DNA of 64,000 nt from Azospirillum sp. TSH58. GTDB taxonomy: Bacteria > Pseudomonadota > Alphaproteobacteria > Azospirillales > Azospirillaceae. A program made the position numbers and the translations under genes. This document shows positions 37,523 to 46,910 of the stretch, piece after piece. The notes beneath the pieces were generated by a model. That model had not been told where the DNA came from. It ran no database searches and saw only the letters and a program-made list of their open reading frames with translations. Numbering within the stretch: position 1 is the first letter of the stretch; every line of letters starts with the position of its first letter. The stretch is taken from the NCBI RefSeq assembly GCF_003119115.1, contig NZ_CP022364.1, positions 1,750,001-1,814,000 of the forward strand, read 5' to 3'.

Positions 37523-38710
37523 CTACCCGCGCCCGGCGCCCAGGGCAACCGTGGCGGGGCCGGAACGTCCGGCCATCCAGGCTCCGGCGGCGAGGAGAAG
37601 CGCGCCGGCCAGCACCGCGGCCGCCGCCCCCAGCAGGGCGGAATCGAAGCTGCCGGTGCGCGCCACCACCAGCCCCGCCGGCACCGGCCCGATGATCTGC
37701 CCCAGCCCGTAGACGGCGGTCAGCGCGCCGATGACGCGGGCCGACGCCTCGCCCGACAAGTGGCGCCCCAGCGTGAAGGACAGGGTGACGATGCCGACGA
37801 AGGTCCCGCCGAACAGCACGGCCGACAGCAGGGCCGCCGCCGGGGAGCCGGTGATGGGCAGCAGGATGCCGACGGCCTGTACGACGTGGGCGAGGATCAG
37901 CGCCCGCCAGAGGCCGAACCGCCGTCCCGCCGCCGCCCAGACGATGCCGGACGGCATGGCGGCCAGACCGGTGACCATCCAGGCCGCGGCGCCGAGCTGC
38001 GCCGTCTCCGGCATCGTCTTCAGGATGGCGACCAGGAAGGTGCCGGTGACGATGTAGCCGGCCCCCTCCAGGAAATAGGCCAGAGTCAGCAGGATCATCG
38101 GCGCGGAGGGCGGGCCGGAGGGTCGGGCGGCGGGTCGGGCGGCGGCGTGGCGGGTCTCGTGCGGCGGGTCGCTCACCCACAGCCAGGACAGGGTGCCGAA
38201 GCCCAGGCAGGCCAAGCCCAGCCACAGCCAGTCGCCGCGCCAGCCCAGCCGGTCGCCCATCACGGCGACGAACAGGCCGCTCGACGCGATGCCGAGGCCG
38301 ACGCCGGTGTAGAGCCAGCCGGTCCAGGACTCCCGCCCGGCGCGGGCCAGCGCGTCCAGCGTCATGGCGATGCCCAGGATGAACAGGCCGGCGCTGGCCA
38401 GCCCGGAGACGAAGCGCAGCACGGCCCAGGCCGCCATGCCCTCGGTGAAGCCCATGCCGGCGGTGGAGGTGACGCTGGCGATCAGCGCGGTGCGGAAGAC
38501 GGCGGTGCGCGCCGCGCCCTGCGGCACCAGACCGGCGCCCAGCGCCCCCAGGAAATAGCCGAGGTAGTTCAGCGAGGCGAGCAGTCCGGCGGCGTCGGTG
38601 CCCAGCCCGGTGGCCGCCTGCATCGCCGGCAGGATCGGCGTGAAGGCGAAGCGCCCCACCCCCATGGAGATGACCAGCACCAGCACGCCGCCGATCAGCA
38701 CCCGGACCAT
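37523..38710 (-). CDS. MFS transporter, YbfB/YjiJ family
   Basis: A 395-residue inner-membrane protein with about twelve hydrophobic segments. The start VLVISMGVGRFAFTPILPAM and SLNYLGYFLGALGAG are typical of the YbfB/YjiJ group (DUF1228) of major facilitator proteins. The substrate is unknown. It is divergent from a LysR-type regulator gene at 38844, the usual arrangement for a regulated transporter, and is followed closely by the DUF938 gene. Confidence 0.88.
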   Translation of the reverse strand: MVRVLIGGVLVLVISMGVGRFAFTPILPAMQAATGLGTDAAGLLASLNYLGYFLGALGAGLVPQGAARTAVFRTALIASVTSTAGMGFTEGMAAWAVLRFVSGLASAGLFILGIAMTLDALARAGRESWTGWLYTGVGLGIASSGLFVAVMGDRLGWRGDWLWLGLACLGFGTLSWLWVSDPPHETRHAAARPAARPSGPPSAPMILLTLAYFLEGAGYIVTGTFLVAILKTMPETAQLGAAAWMVTGLAAMPSGIVWAAAGRRFGLWRALILAHVVQAVGILLPITGSPAAALLSAVLFGGTFVGIVTLSFTLGRHLSGEASARVIGALTAVYGLGQIIGPVPAGLVVARTGSFDSALLGAAAAVLAGALLLAAGAWMAGRSGPATVALGAGRG

Positions 38711-38843
38711 GGCTTCCTCCCGCAGGGTCGTGTTTTTCGTGTGCGCCCATCCTCGCGCGGTGGAACCCTCATTTCTAATGATTTGTTTCGATGCTATGCT
38801 TCACTGTGAGTGATGGGAGATGTCCGGATCGGGGAGGGGGGCG

Positions 38844-39767
38844 ATGGACCTCGCGGGCCTGCGGGTGGTGAAGGCGGTGGCGGACACCGGCAGCGTCAGC
38901 CGGGCGGCGGAGACGCTGAACTGCGTCCAGTCCAACGTGACGGCGCGGCTGAAGCGGCTGGAGGAGGATCTCGGCGTGCCGCTGTTCCTGCGGCTCAGCC
39001 GGGGCATGGCGCCGACGCCGGCCGGGCGGGTGCTGGCCGACTACGCCGACCGCGTGCTGCGCCTCGTCGCCCAGGCGCGCGACGCGGTGGCCGACGCGGC
39101 GGGGCGGGGCGGGCGGCTGTCCGTCGGCACCATGGAGACGACCGCCGCCGTGCGGCTGCCGCCGATCCTCGCCCGCTTCCACGCGGAGAACCCGGACGTC
39201 GATCTGACCATCGTCCCCGGCCCCACCGAAACCATGCTGGGGGAGGTGCTGGCCGGACGCATCGACGGCGCCTTCGTCTCGGGAGCCGTGGAGCATCCGG
39301 AACTGGTCAGCCAGCCCGTCTTCGAGGAGGAGCTGGTGCTGGTCGAACCGGCCAGCGGCATCACCAGCGAGTCGGGGCGGAACACCCTGCTGGCCTTCCG
39401 GCGCGGCTGCGCCTACCGCGCGCGGGCGGAGACGGCGATGCGCGAGGCCGGGCGGGTCCCCTACCGGGTGATGGAGTTCGGAGCGCTGGAGGCCATCCTG
39501 GGCTGCGTCGGCGCCGGCATGGGCGTCACCGTCCTGCCCCGCGTCGTGGTGGAGCGGGAGCCCTGGCGCGGCCTGTTCACCGCCCGTCCGCTGCCGCCGG
39601 AACTGGCGCGCATGCCCACCCGTTTCGTCCGGCGGGTGGATTCCATGGAGACGGTGGCGCTGCGCACCTTCCTGGAGGCGGTCGCGGAGGGGAATATGGA
39701 GGGTGGGGCTGCGTCGCATGCGCCCACACAACCGGCGGGGTTGATCCCGTCTCGGGCGGCGTGCTAG
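38844..39767 (+). CDS. LysR-type transcriptional regulator, divergent from the MFS gene
   Basis: A 307-residue regulator. The N-terminal winged helix (LRVVKAVADTGSVSRAAETLNCVQSNVTARLKRLEEDLG, broken here only in the spelling of the family norm) is followed by a substrate-binding domain of the periplasmic-protein fold. ATG 38844 follows GGGGAGGGGG; an ATG at 38820 is also in frame but less well placed. It probably controls the divergent transporter gene through the 133-base intergenic region, which is AT-rich near 38771-38800. The effector is unknown. Confidence 0.9.
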   Translation: MDLAGLRVVKAVADTGSVSRAAETLNCVQSNVTARLKRLEEDLGVPLFLRLSRGMAPTPAGRVLADYADRVLRLVAQARDAVADAAGRGGRLSVGTMETTAAVRLPPILARFHAENPDVDLTIVPGPTETMLGEVLAGRIDGAFVSGAVEHPELVSQPVFEEELVLVEPASGITSESGRNTLLAFRRGCAYRARAETAMREAGRVPYRVMEFGALEAILGCVGAGMGVTVLPRVVVEREPWRGLFTARPLPPELARMPTRFVRRVDSMETVALRTFLEAVAEGNMEGGAASHAPTQPAGLIPSRAAC

Positions 39768-39911
39768 GCAAGCGCCGCGGTCGGGCCATGGTCCTTTCAT
39801 GACCTCAGCCGCGCCCACGCGCGAGCACGTCAGTCGAAGCGTCCATCGAAGCGACTCGAACCCCGGCGCGTGAACACCGCCGGAACTGGCGAGAACAGCG
39901 GAGAACGAATC

Positions 39912-40244
39912 ATGCCCTACGTCGTGACGGAAGACTGCATCAAGTGCAAGTACACCGATTGCGTCGAGGTCTGCCCCGTGGACTGTTTCTACGAGGGCGA
40001 GAACATGCTGGTCATCCACCCGGATGAATGCATCGACTGCGGCGTGTGCGAGCCGGAATGCCCGGCCGAGGCCATCGTGCCGGACACCGACGGCCGCGCG
40101 GAGAAGTGGATGGAGCTGAACCGCGACTACGCGGCGCAGTGGCCCAACCTGACCCGCAAGAAGGACGCGCTGCCCGACGCCGACGCCATGAAGGGCGTGG
40201 ACGGCAAGTTCGACAAGTTCTTCTCCCCGAAGGCCGGCGGCTGA
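39912..40244 (+). CDS. fdxA: Seven-iron ferredoxin FdxA
   Basis: A 110-residue ferredoxin of the Azotobacter FdI type. Cysteines 9, 17 and 50 fit the [3Fe-4S] cluster and cysteines 21, 40, 43 and 46 fit the [4Fe-4S] cluster. The C-terminal half carries the family segment [18 protein letters not shown]. It carries electrons at low potential in the cytoplasm. The ATG at 39912 follows GGAG by 9 bases. A hairpin follows the stop codon and carD comes next. Confidence 0.95.
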   Translation: MPYVVTEDCIKCKYTDCVEVCPVDCFYEGENMLVIHPDECIDCGVCEPECPAEAIVPDTDGRAEKWMELNRDYAAQWPNLTRKKDALPDADAMKGVDGKFDKFFSPKAGG

Positions 40245-40266
40245 GCGGAGTCGGGACTATTGCTGC

Positions 40267-40291
40267 GCATGGCGTTGTTTTGCCGCCATGC
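40267..40291 (+). terminator. Hairpin after fdxA
   Basis: GCATGGCG (40267-40274) and CGCCATGC (40284-40291) pair perfectly around TTGTTTTGC, 22 bases after the fdxA stop. No T-run follows on the plus strand, so termination strength is doubtful. Confidence 0.5.
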
Positions 40292-40355
40292 AAAAACGAC
40301 AGGTCGGCCATCGGCGGGCAACGTCAGAATCCGGACGGCTGCCCGCGCGTAGCCT

Positions 40356-40384
40356 TTGTAACCCGGCCGTAACATCGCTATAAT
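40356..40384 (+). promoter_or_regulatory. Sigma-70 promoter for carD
   Basis: TTGTAA (40356-40361), a 17-base spacer and a perfect TATAAT (40379-40384) form the best promoter match in the window. Transcription would begin near 40391 and give a leader of about 170 bases before carD. The rest of this 319-base gap holds no gene I can support. Confidence 0.75.
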
Positions 40385-40563
40385 ACGCGCCCGGAGCCGG
40401 CCTCAGCGTCATTGCCGGATTTCCCATCGACCAAGGGCTCAGTGCAACAGTGCGCGGCGTGGAGGACCCCATCCCCACGGTGTGTCGTTGTCACCGGGCC
40501 TTTTTCGCCCCCTCCACCGGGGCGGCAAAATGGCGCGATCGCGAGAAGTGAGAGCCAACCCAA

Positions 40564-41064
40564 ATGTCGAACAAGCTTGACTTCGAGGCCGGTGACTTCG
40601 TCGTCTACCCGGCCCATGGCGTCGGTCGGGTCGAGGGAATCGAGACCCACAGCATCGCTGGCATGGATGTTCAGCTCTACGCGATCACGTTCGAAAAAGA
40701 GCGCATGACGCTCAAGGTTCCGGTCGGCAAGGCCAAGGCCGCCGGCCTGCGCCGCCTCAGCACGAAGGACCGCATCAAGGTCGCCCTGGAGACGCTGCAG
40801 GGCCGCTCGCGCGTCCGCCGCACGATGTGGAGCCGCCGCGCCCAGGAGTATGAGGCCAAGATCAACTCGGGCGACCCGGTGGCCATCGCGGAGGTCGTGC
40901 GCGACCTGTACCGCGGCGCCGACCAGTCCGACCAGTCCTACAGCGAGCGCCAGATCTATCAGGCCGCCCTGGAGCGTCTGGCCCGCGAGCTGGCCGCCGT
41001 CGAGAAGATCGACGAGACCAAGGCCACCGAGCGGCTGGAGCTGGTCCTCAAGAAGGCCGCCTGA
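40564..41064 (+). CDS. carD: CarD/CdnL-family RNA polymerase-binding regulator
   Basis: A 166-residue protein with an N-terminal RNA polymerase interaction domain (FEAGDFVVYPAHGVGRVEGIE, residues 7-27, Tudor-like) and a C-terminal helical DNA-binding domain (RRTMWSRRAQEYEAKINSGDP, VRDLYR). CarD/CdnL stabilises open promoter complexes, notably at ribosomal RNA and growth promoters in alphaproteobacteria. It has a strong promoter of its own. The ribosome site (GTGAGAG) is moderate. Confidence 0.94.
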   Translation: MSNKLDFEAGDFVVYPAHGVGRVEGIETHSIAGMDVQLYAITFEKERMTLKVPVGKAKAAGLRRLSTKDRIKVALETLQGRSRVRRTMWSRRAQEYEAKINSGDPVAIAEVVRDLYRGADQSDQSYSERQIYQAALERLARELAAVEKIDETKATERLELVLKKAA

Positions 41065-41247
41065 TCCCGGTTCGGCGTCCTTTCCCACGGCGGGGACGGG
41101 AACCGGTTCCAGAATGTGATGTTGACGATGAAGGCGCGGCGCTTTGGCCGCGCCTTTGTCTTAAGTTTTCGTCTTTCGCCGGGCCTGCGCGGCGCCTACA
41201 CTCCCGCCCCCGGCCTTCGCGTGGCCGGTCCGTGACCGCTGGATGGG

Positions 41248-42078
41248 GTGAGCGTCTCCGGCATGTCTGAAGCGCAGAAATTCATCGATCTCCGGAACCC
41301 GCGGCGCATCTGGGCCGTCGGCTCGATCCACGCGCAGACGGACCATCTCCACGCCGTGCACGAGGTGATCGCGGCGCGCTTCCTGCCCGGCGACCGGCTC
41401 GTCTATCTCGGCAACATGGTCGGCTGGGGCGAGCGGGTGCTGGAGACGGTGGACGCCCTGCTGGCCTTCCGCACCTGGCTGCTGAGCTGGCGGGGCATGG
41501 AGGCCGGCGACATCGTCTATCTGCGCGGCGCGCAGGAGGAGATGTGGCACAAGCTGCTCCAGCTCCAGTTCGCGCCCGATCCGCAGCAGGTGCTCGACTG
41601 GATGACCCGCCATGGCGCGGGGGCCACGCTGGCCGCCTATGGCGGCACGGTGGAGCAGGGCATGGCGGCGGCCCGCGGCGGCACCATGACGCTCGGCCGC
41701 TGGACCCAGGGGCTGCGTCAGGCGATGCACGCGCATCCCGGTCACGAAAATGTGTTCAACACCCTGCGCCGCGCCGCCTACTGCACCGGCCCGGAGCAGG
41801 GGCAGGGCGGCGTGCTGCTGGTCAGCGCCGGCGTGGACATCCGCCGCCCGCTCAACCACCAGGGCGACGCCTTCTGGTGGGGGGCGCCCGGTTTCGCCCA
41901 GATGTCAGAGCCTTACGGCGGTTTTGCCCGCGTCGTGCGGGGCTACGACCCGGCCCGCAAGGGCGTCGCCGTAACCGACCGCGTGGCCACTCTCGATGGC
42001 AATTGCGGGTTGGGTGGGCACCTCGTCTGTGGATGCCTGTCGCCTTCGGGTGAGATCCTGGACCTGTTCCAGGTCTGA
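41248..42078 (+). CDS. Metallophosphatase-like protein with degenerate metal-binding motifs
   Basis: A 276-residue protein with the layout of PP1-type serine/threonine phosphatases, but the motifs have changed: GDxHG reads GSIHAQ (residues 25-30), GDxVDRG reads GNMVGWG (55-61), RGNHE reads RGAQEE (93-98) and VHAGVDP reads VSAGVDI (near 194). One His and one Asn of the usual ligands remain. It is probably inactive as a phosphatase or has a different activity. The start could be GTG 41248 (GGA upstream) or ATG 41263. It lies between carD and rpoH on the same strand. Confidence 0.75.
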   Translation: MSVSGMSEAQKFIDLRNPRRIWAVGSIHAQTDHLHAVHEVIAARFLPGDRLVYLGNMVGWGERVLETVDALLAFRTWLLSWRGMEAGDIVYLRGAQEEMWHKLLQLQFAPDPQQVLDWMTRHGAGATLAAYGGTVEQGMAAARGGTMTLGRWTQGLRQAMHAHPGHENVFNTLRRAAYCTGPEQGQGGVLLVSAGVDIRRPLNHQGDAFWWGAPGFAQMSEPYGGFARVVRGYDPARKGVAVTDRVATLDGNCGLGGHLVCGCLSPSGEILDLFQV

Positions 42079-42351
42079 CCCATCTCCCTTTTTCCTACCC
42101 GTCCTACCCATTCCTTCGGCCTCCGCCACCGAATCCCTTCCGGTGCGGATGATCCGAAACGTCTTGTGCTGCGTATGACGTGCAACAGGGCGAGGGGAAA
42201 GGCTGTTGTCCCAACCGTCGGCACCCCATGGCGAACCGGCCGTGATGAACCGACGGATCATTGGACCTGAGGGGGCCTGTCCCTTCGGACTCCGCAGCAC
42301 AGGGCACGAGCAGCCTGAAACGCGGCCGCCCAGACGGGAAGGAAGGGACGT

Positions 42352-43254
42352 ATGGCTTACATCGACGATCCCGAGACTCAGCGCGCGAATCTGAGTTTCA
42401 TCAAGGCCTCCATGCGTGAGCCTCTGCTGACGCGCGACCACGAATTCGATCTGGCCCGCAAATGGCGCGAGGGCGGCGACGAACGGGCCCTTCACGAGCT
42501 GGTCCGCGCCTACACCCGGCTGGTGGTGGCGACCGCCGCGCGCTTCCGCAACTACGGCCTCCCCATGGGCGACCTCGTGCAGGAAGGCAATGTCGGGCTG
42601 ATGCAGGCGGCCAGCCGGTTCGAGCCGGACCGCGAGGTGCGCTTTTCCACCTACGCGGCCTGGTGGATCCGCTCGGCCATGCAGGACTACATCCTGCGCA
42701 ACTGGTCTATCGTCCGCACCGGCACCACCGCCGCGCAGAAGTCGCTGTTCTTCAACCTGCGCCGCCTGCGCGCCCGCATCGAAAGCCTCAACCAGGGCGG
42801 CACCGGTTCCGGCAACAGCCTGACCAAGGAAGGGCGGGAGTGGATCGCCGGCGAACTCCAGGTCGACGTGACCGAGGTGGAGGCGATGGAGATGCGCCTG
42901 TCCGCCTCCGACCAGTCGCTGAACTCCCCGGTCGCCGACGGCTCCGACGAGGACTGGCAGGACTTTCTGGCCGACCAGCGCCCCTCGCCGGAGGAGGTGG
43001 TGATCGGCATGCGCGACAGCCGCACCCGCTCGCAATGGCTGGCCGAGGCGCTGGGCGAACTCAGCCCGCGCGAACGCACGATCATCCAGGAGCGCCGCCT
43101 GCGCGAGGAGGGCGCCACCCTGGAGGAGCTGGGCCGCGAGCTGGGGGTGAGCAAGGAGCGGGTGCGCCAGCTCGAACACCGCGCCCTGCTGAAGCTGCGC
43201 CAGTCGATGCTGAAGCGGGTGGAGGGGTTCGGGGATCTGCTGGCGGACGCGTAG
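42352..43254 (+). CDS. rpoH: Heat-shock sigma factor RpoH (sigma-32)
   Basis: A 300-residue group-3 sigma factor. Region 2 has DLVQEGNVGLMQAASRF and RFSTYAAWWIRSAMQDYI; the RpoH box is QKSLFFNLRRLRARI (about residues 129-143); region 4 ends with TLEELGRELGVSKERVRQLEHRAL. It directs RNA polymerase to heat-shock promoters such as that of htpG. ATG 42352 follows AAGGAAGGGA. The 273-base region before it contains no clear gene. The stop codon abuts copy 5 of the palindromic repeat. Confidence 0.96.
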   Translation: MAYIDDPETQRANLSFIKASMREPLLTRDHEFDLARKWREGGDERALHELVRAYTRLVVATAARFRNYGLPMGDLVQEGNVGLMQAASRFEPDREVRFSTYAAWWIRSAMQDYILRNWSIVRTGTTAAQKSLFFNLRRLRARIESLNQGGTGSGNSLTKEGREWIAGELQVDVTEVEAMEMRLSASDQSLNSPVADGSDEDWQDFLADQRPSPEEVVIGMRDSRTRSQWLAEALGELSPRERTIIQERRLREEGATLEELGRELGVSKERVRQLEHRALLKLRQSMLKRVEGFGDLLADA

Positions 43255-43377
43255 CCGACCGCTTGCCCCCACCCCGGCCCTCCCCCGCTGTCGCAGGGGA
43301 GGGAGTTATCCGCGACGTGGCGGCAGTTCCCTCCCCCGCCCAGCGGGGGAGGGTTAGGGTGGGGGCAAGCGGTCGGC
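43254..43377. repeat. Palindromic intergenic repeat, copy 5, with 21-bp terminal arms
   Basis: The arms 43254-43274 and 43357-43377 are perfect complements over 21 bp, and the inner parts (CCCTCCCCCGCTG and CAGCGGGGGAGGG) pair as well. The element fills the space between the convergent rpoH and adenylate cyclase genes; the stop codons of both abut or overlap its ends. It is well placed to act as a two-way terminator. Confidence 0.9.
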
Positions 43378-45360
43378 CTACGCCTTCTCTTCCTCCCGAA
43401 CCGCTCCGGCGCCATCCCCTCCGCCTTTCTCTCCCTCGCCGTCCAGGGTGACCCGCCACACCTCGGTCGTGCCGGTGCGGCCGCGGAGCGTGCGGTCGCC
43501 GACGCAGTCCAGCGGAGCGGCGCCGTCGCCCTGGAAGGCGGTGGCGGCGCTGGACAGGACGATGACCTCCTCGTCCCCCTGCAGGGCGGAGGCCAGCTCC
43601 TCGATGCGGGCGGCGACGTTCACCGTGTCGCCGACGATGGTGTAGTTGATCCGGCTCTCGGACCCGATGTTGCCCACCACGACCGGCCCGGAATGCAGGC
43701 CGATCCGCACGCGGATCGGCGGAAGCCCCTCCGCCGCGCGGCGGCGGTTGCCCGCGCGCACGGCGCGGGTGATGGCGTGGGCGGCGCGCAGCGCGCGGGC
43801 GGCGTGGTCCGGCTGCTCCTCCGGCGCGCCCCAGAAGGCCATGATGGCGTCGCCGATGAACTTGTCCACCGTGCCGCCCTCCGCCTCGATGCAGTTGGCG
43901 AGCAGGGTGAAATGCTCGTTCAACAGGGCGGCGGTGTCGGCGGCCCCCATATGCTCGGCCATGCGGGAGAAGCCGCGGATGTCGGTGAACATCACCGTCA
44001 CCTCCCGCTCCTCCGACTGGAAGCTGGTCAGGCCGCCGCGGCGGTGCATCAGCCGCAGCACCAGCGCCTTGGGCACATAGGTCTCGAACCAGCGCAGCCC
44101 GGCGACCATGGCGTTGAAGGCGCTGTTGGCGCGGGCCAGCTCGCGCAGGCGCGAATCGGGCAGCTCGGAAATATCGCGGAACTCGAAGGTCCGGACACGG
44201 TCGGCGGCCTCGGCCAGACGGGCCACCTGGGTGCTGATGCGCCGTCCGACGATCAGCGCCACCGCCACCGAGATCAGCAGGATGCCCAGCCCGGCGAGGC
44301 CGGTGGTGTAGAGGCGGCGGACCTCCGCGCTGGCCTCGTTGGCGCGGAAGCTGATGCCGATGGTCCAGTCCTGCTGGCCGTAGCCGGCCATGCTGCGCAT
44401 CAGGAACAGGTAATCCTCGTCCAGCACGTTGACGATCCGGCCCTCCACCCGCTTCTTCAGGGCGTCCACCGGCTGGCCGGTCTGCCACAGCGCCGCCAGC
44501 GCCGGATCGGCCACCTGGTCGATGCGCGGCAGGGGCGGGCCGTCGGTCTTGGCGGAGAAGTCGAACTTCATGCCGGCCAGCGACGGGTGGGCCAGCACAT
44601 GCTGCCGGTCGAACAGGACGAAGGCGTTCAGCCCCTGCTCCACATAGAGCGTGGACAGGAAGCGCGACAGGTCGCCCAGCGACACGCCGACGACCACCTG
44701 CCCCAGATAGACGCCGTTGCGCCGCACCGGCTGGAACAGGGTGACGAAGCTGGTCCCCGCCTCCTTCGACCACAGGGGGTCGGCCCAGACGGCGGTGGTG
44801 CGGTCGGCGCCGTTGCGCAGTTCGGGCGCCAGCTCCGGCTCGTGGTGCAGGTCTTCCCGCCCGATGTGGAGCTGGTTGCCCAGGCGGTCGGCGCGCAGGC
44901 CGGTGCGGTCGGGGTGGAAGAAGGCGATGCCCGTGACGTCCGGCGCCCCGGCCAGCGCGCCGCGCAGCGTGTCCTGGAGCGAGCGCGAATCGGCGGGGTC
45001 CAGCTCCCCCCGCTCCATCAGTCCGGCCACGAAACGGGCCATGTCCCGCGCGGGGTTGAGCTGGTTGCGGATGCGCACCTCCACCCCCGACAAGGCGAGG
45101 TCGGCGCGGTCGTTCAACAGGGTGAAGGTGTTCCGGCTGGCGCTGACGAGGCCGAGCACCAGCACGCTCGCCACCGCCAGCAGCATCAGCGACCCGAAGC
45201 CCGCCACCAGCACCGCCGCGATGGGCAGGCGCAGGCGCGGACGGCCCAGCGCGGGCGGGCGCGTCCGGCGCGGACCACCCTTCTTGCGCACGGCCTCCTT
45301 CAGTCCGGAGACGCGCAAGCCGGTTCGCGGAAAACGCCGTTTGGTGGGGTGGTCAGCCAT
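43378..45360 (-). CDS. Membrane-bound adenylate/guanylate cyclase (class III)
   Basis: A 660-residue protein: short basic cytoplasmic start, a membrane segment (about 47-70), a large periplasmic sensor region (to about 310, Cache-like), a second membrane segment (about 320-340), a HAMP-like linker and a C-terminal cyclase domain. The first metal Asp is in VMFTDIRGFSRM, the second in KFIGDAIMAFWGAP, and NYTIVGDTVNVAARI is the transition-state region. The lysine in KFIGD favours ATP as substrate. The ATG at 45360 follows a weak ribosome site; a longer start at 45429 is less likely. Confidence 0.9.
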   Translation of the reverse strand: MADHPTKRRFPRTGLRVSGLKEAVRKKGGPRRTRPPALGRPRLRLPIAAVLVAGFGSLMLLAVASVLVLGLVSASRNTFTLLNDRADLALSGVEVRIRNQLNPARDMARFVAGLMERGELDPADSRSLQDTLRGALAGAPDVTGIAFFHPDRTGLRADRLGNQLHIGREDLHHEPELAPELRNGADRTTAVWADPLWSKEAGTSFVTLFQPVRRNGVYLGQVVVGVSLGDLSRFLSTLYVEQGLNAFVLFDRQHVLAHPSLAGMKFDFSAKTDGPPLPRIDQVADPALAALWQTGQPVDALKKRVEGRIVNVLDEDYLFLMRSMAGYGQQDWTIGISFRANEASAEVRRLYTTGLAGLGILLISVAVALIVGRRISTQVARLAEAADRVRTFEFRDISELPDSRLRELARANSAFNAMVAGLRWFETYVPKALVLRLMHRRGGLTSFQSEEREVTVMFTDIRGFSRMAEHMGAADTAALLNEHFTLLANCIEAEGGTVDKFIGDAIMAFWGAPEEQPDHAARALRAAHAITRAVRAGNRRRAAEGLPPIRVRIGLHSGPVVVGNIGSESRINYTIVGDTVNVAARIEELASALQGDEEVIVLSSAATAFQGDGAAPLDCVGDRTLRGRTGTTEVWRVTLDGEGEKGGGDGAGAVREEEKA

Positions 45361-45451
45361 GGCGCGGAGCCTACAGGACGCACGCGGCCATCGGCAATCG
45401 GCCATCGCGCCGCGTCCTGTAACGGTCACCCGCTCACCGTTCGGGACTTTG

Positions 45452-46903
45452 TCAGCCGGTGATGATCTTCACCGGACGTCCGGGCTGGATCGGTGTGCCC
45501 GGCGGCAGATCGTTGATGATCCGGAACAACTCCTCCGCGTAGGGCTCCCGCGGCATCTGGCGGACGAAGCTCTCCACGCTGTCGCCGGGGCGGGCGGTCT
45601 GCACGCGGATGCGCCTGGGCTGGTAGGAGGCGGCCTCCTGTTGGGTCAGCCGGCGGAAGCTGATGGCGGTCTGGCGGAAGTCGGAGTCGAAGCGCGACAG
45701 CGCGCCGCCGGGGGCCAGGAAGGTGAAGCGGTAGAGCGTGCCGGAGTCGGCGCGGATGGCGACCAGCCGCACGTCCACCGCCCCGGCGTCGGTCTTGCCC
45801 TGGGTCAGCGCGGTGGCCGCCGGCATGCCGTTGACGGTGAAGGATTGCAGGTCCCGCAACGGCGCCCCCTGCGCCCAGGTGCCGCTCAGATAGGCGGCGG
45901 GGTCGCGCACGCCCGGCGCCTTGCCGCCGTCGAAGACGGCCCCATCAAAAACAAGGGCGCCGCCGTTGGGACCCTTGGCGATCACCTGCTCCGCCCCGTT
46001 GAGCAGGCTGAAGCCCTGCGGCACGTCGAAGGCGATGCCCAGCTGCGGGTGGGCGAAGGTCCGGCCGCGGACGAAGCCGTTCTCCGGGCTGTCGCCGTAG
46101 ATCACCCCGTCCATCGCCGCCATGTAGGGGGCGACGGGCCGCGCCCCGCGGGGCAGCTCGCGGGCGATGGCCGCCGCCTCGTCGACGCGCGACGCGGTCT
46201 GCGGGTGGGTGGCGAAGAAGTCGAAGCCGCCCTCTCCCGCACCCTTGCCGGAGCGCAGGCCGGTATACTGGGTGTCGCGGCGCATGGTCTCCAGGAAGGT
46301 CGCCATGGCGAAGGGGTCGTATCCGGCGCGGTGCAGATACTCGATGCCCAGCCGGTCGGCCTCCGTCTCCTGGCCGCGGGAGTAGCGGGCGAGCAGGGCG
46401 GTGCCGCCGATGTTGGCGATCTGCGCCAGCTCCGGGCTGCCCAGCACGAGGCCGATCCCGGCGGCGAGCAGCCCGGCGATGGTCTGGTTGGTCTGCCGCT
46501 CCTGGCCATGGTGGGCGATGACGTGGCCGATCTCGTGCCCCAGCACGCTCGCCACCTCCGCCTCGTCCTTGGCGAGCGCCAGCAGGCCGCGGGTGATGTA
46601 GACGTAGCCGCCGGGCAGGGCGAAGGCGTTGACCACGTCGCTGTCCAGCACGGTGAAGGTCCAGGGGCCGGAGCGGTCGGTCTGGGCGGCCAGCCGGTTG
46701 CCGATGCCGGTGATGTAGGCCTGCAGCCGCTGGTCGGGGTAGGCCCCGCCATACTGGGCGAGGATCTTGGGATGCTCCTGCGCGCCGATCGACTCCTCGC
46801 TGCCGCCGAGGAGCTGGGCGCTGGCCGGGGCACAGGCCGAAGTGAGCAGCAGGACCGCCAGCGCCGCGGCGGCGATCCGGCGCAGCGGGGATGATGACTG
46901 CAT
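45452..46903 (-). CDS. M48-family metalloprotease lipoprotein
   Basis: A 483-residue protein with a lipoprotein signal (AAAALAVLLLTSAC, lipobox LTSAC). The zinc site is LGHEIGHVIAHH with the third ligand in QETEADRLGIEYL, as in BepA/YfgC and LoiP. The C-terminal 60 residues resemble a LysM-like region (RPGDSVESFVRQM, PIQPGRPVKII). It probably acts at the inner face of the outer membrane in protein quality control. ATG 46903 follows GAGGGG; this ribosome site lies at the edge of a palindromic repeat. Confidence 0.9.
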   Translation of the reverse strand: MQSSSPLRRIAAAALAVLLLTSACAPASAQLLGGSEESIGAQEHPKILAQYGGAYPDQRLQAYITGIGNRLAAQTDRSGPWTFTVLDSDVVNAFALPGGYVYITRGLLALAKDEAEVASVLGHEIGHVIAHHGQERQTNQTIAGLLAAGIGLVLGSPELAQIANIGGTALLARYSRGQETEADRLGIEYLHRAGYDPFAMATFLETMRRDTQYTGLRSGKGAGEGGFDFFATHPQTASRVDEAAAIARELPRGARPVAPYMAAMDGVIYGDSPENGFVRGRTFAHPQLGIAFDVPQGFSLLNGAEQVIAKGPNGGALVFDGAVFDGGKAPGVRDPAAYLSGTWAQGAPLRDLQSFTVNGMPAATALTQGKTDAGAVDVRLVAIRADSGTLYRFTFLAPGGALSRFDSDFRQTAISFRRLTQQEAASYQPRRIRVQTARPGDSVESFVRQMPREPYAEELFRIINDLPPGTPIQPGRPVKIITG

Positions 46904-46910
46904 TCGCGAT

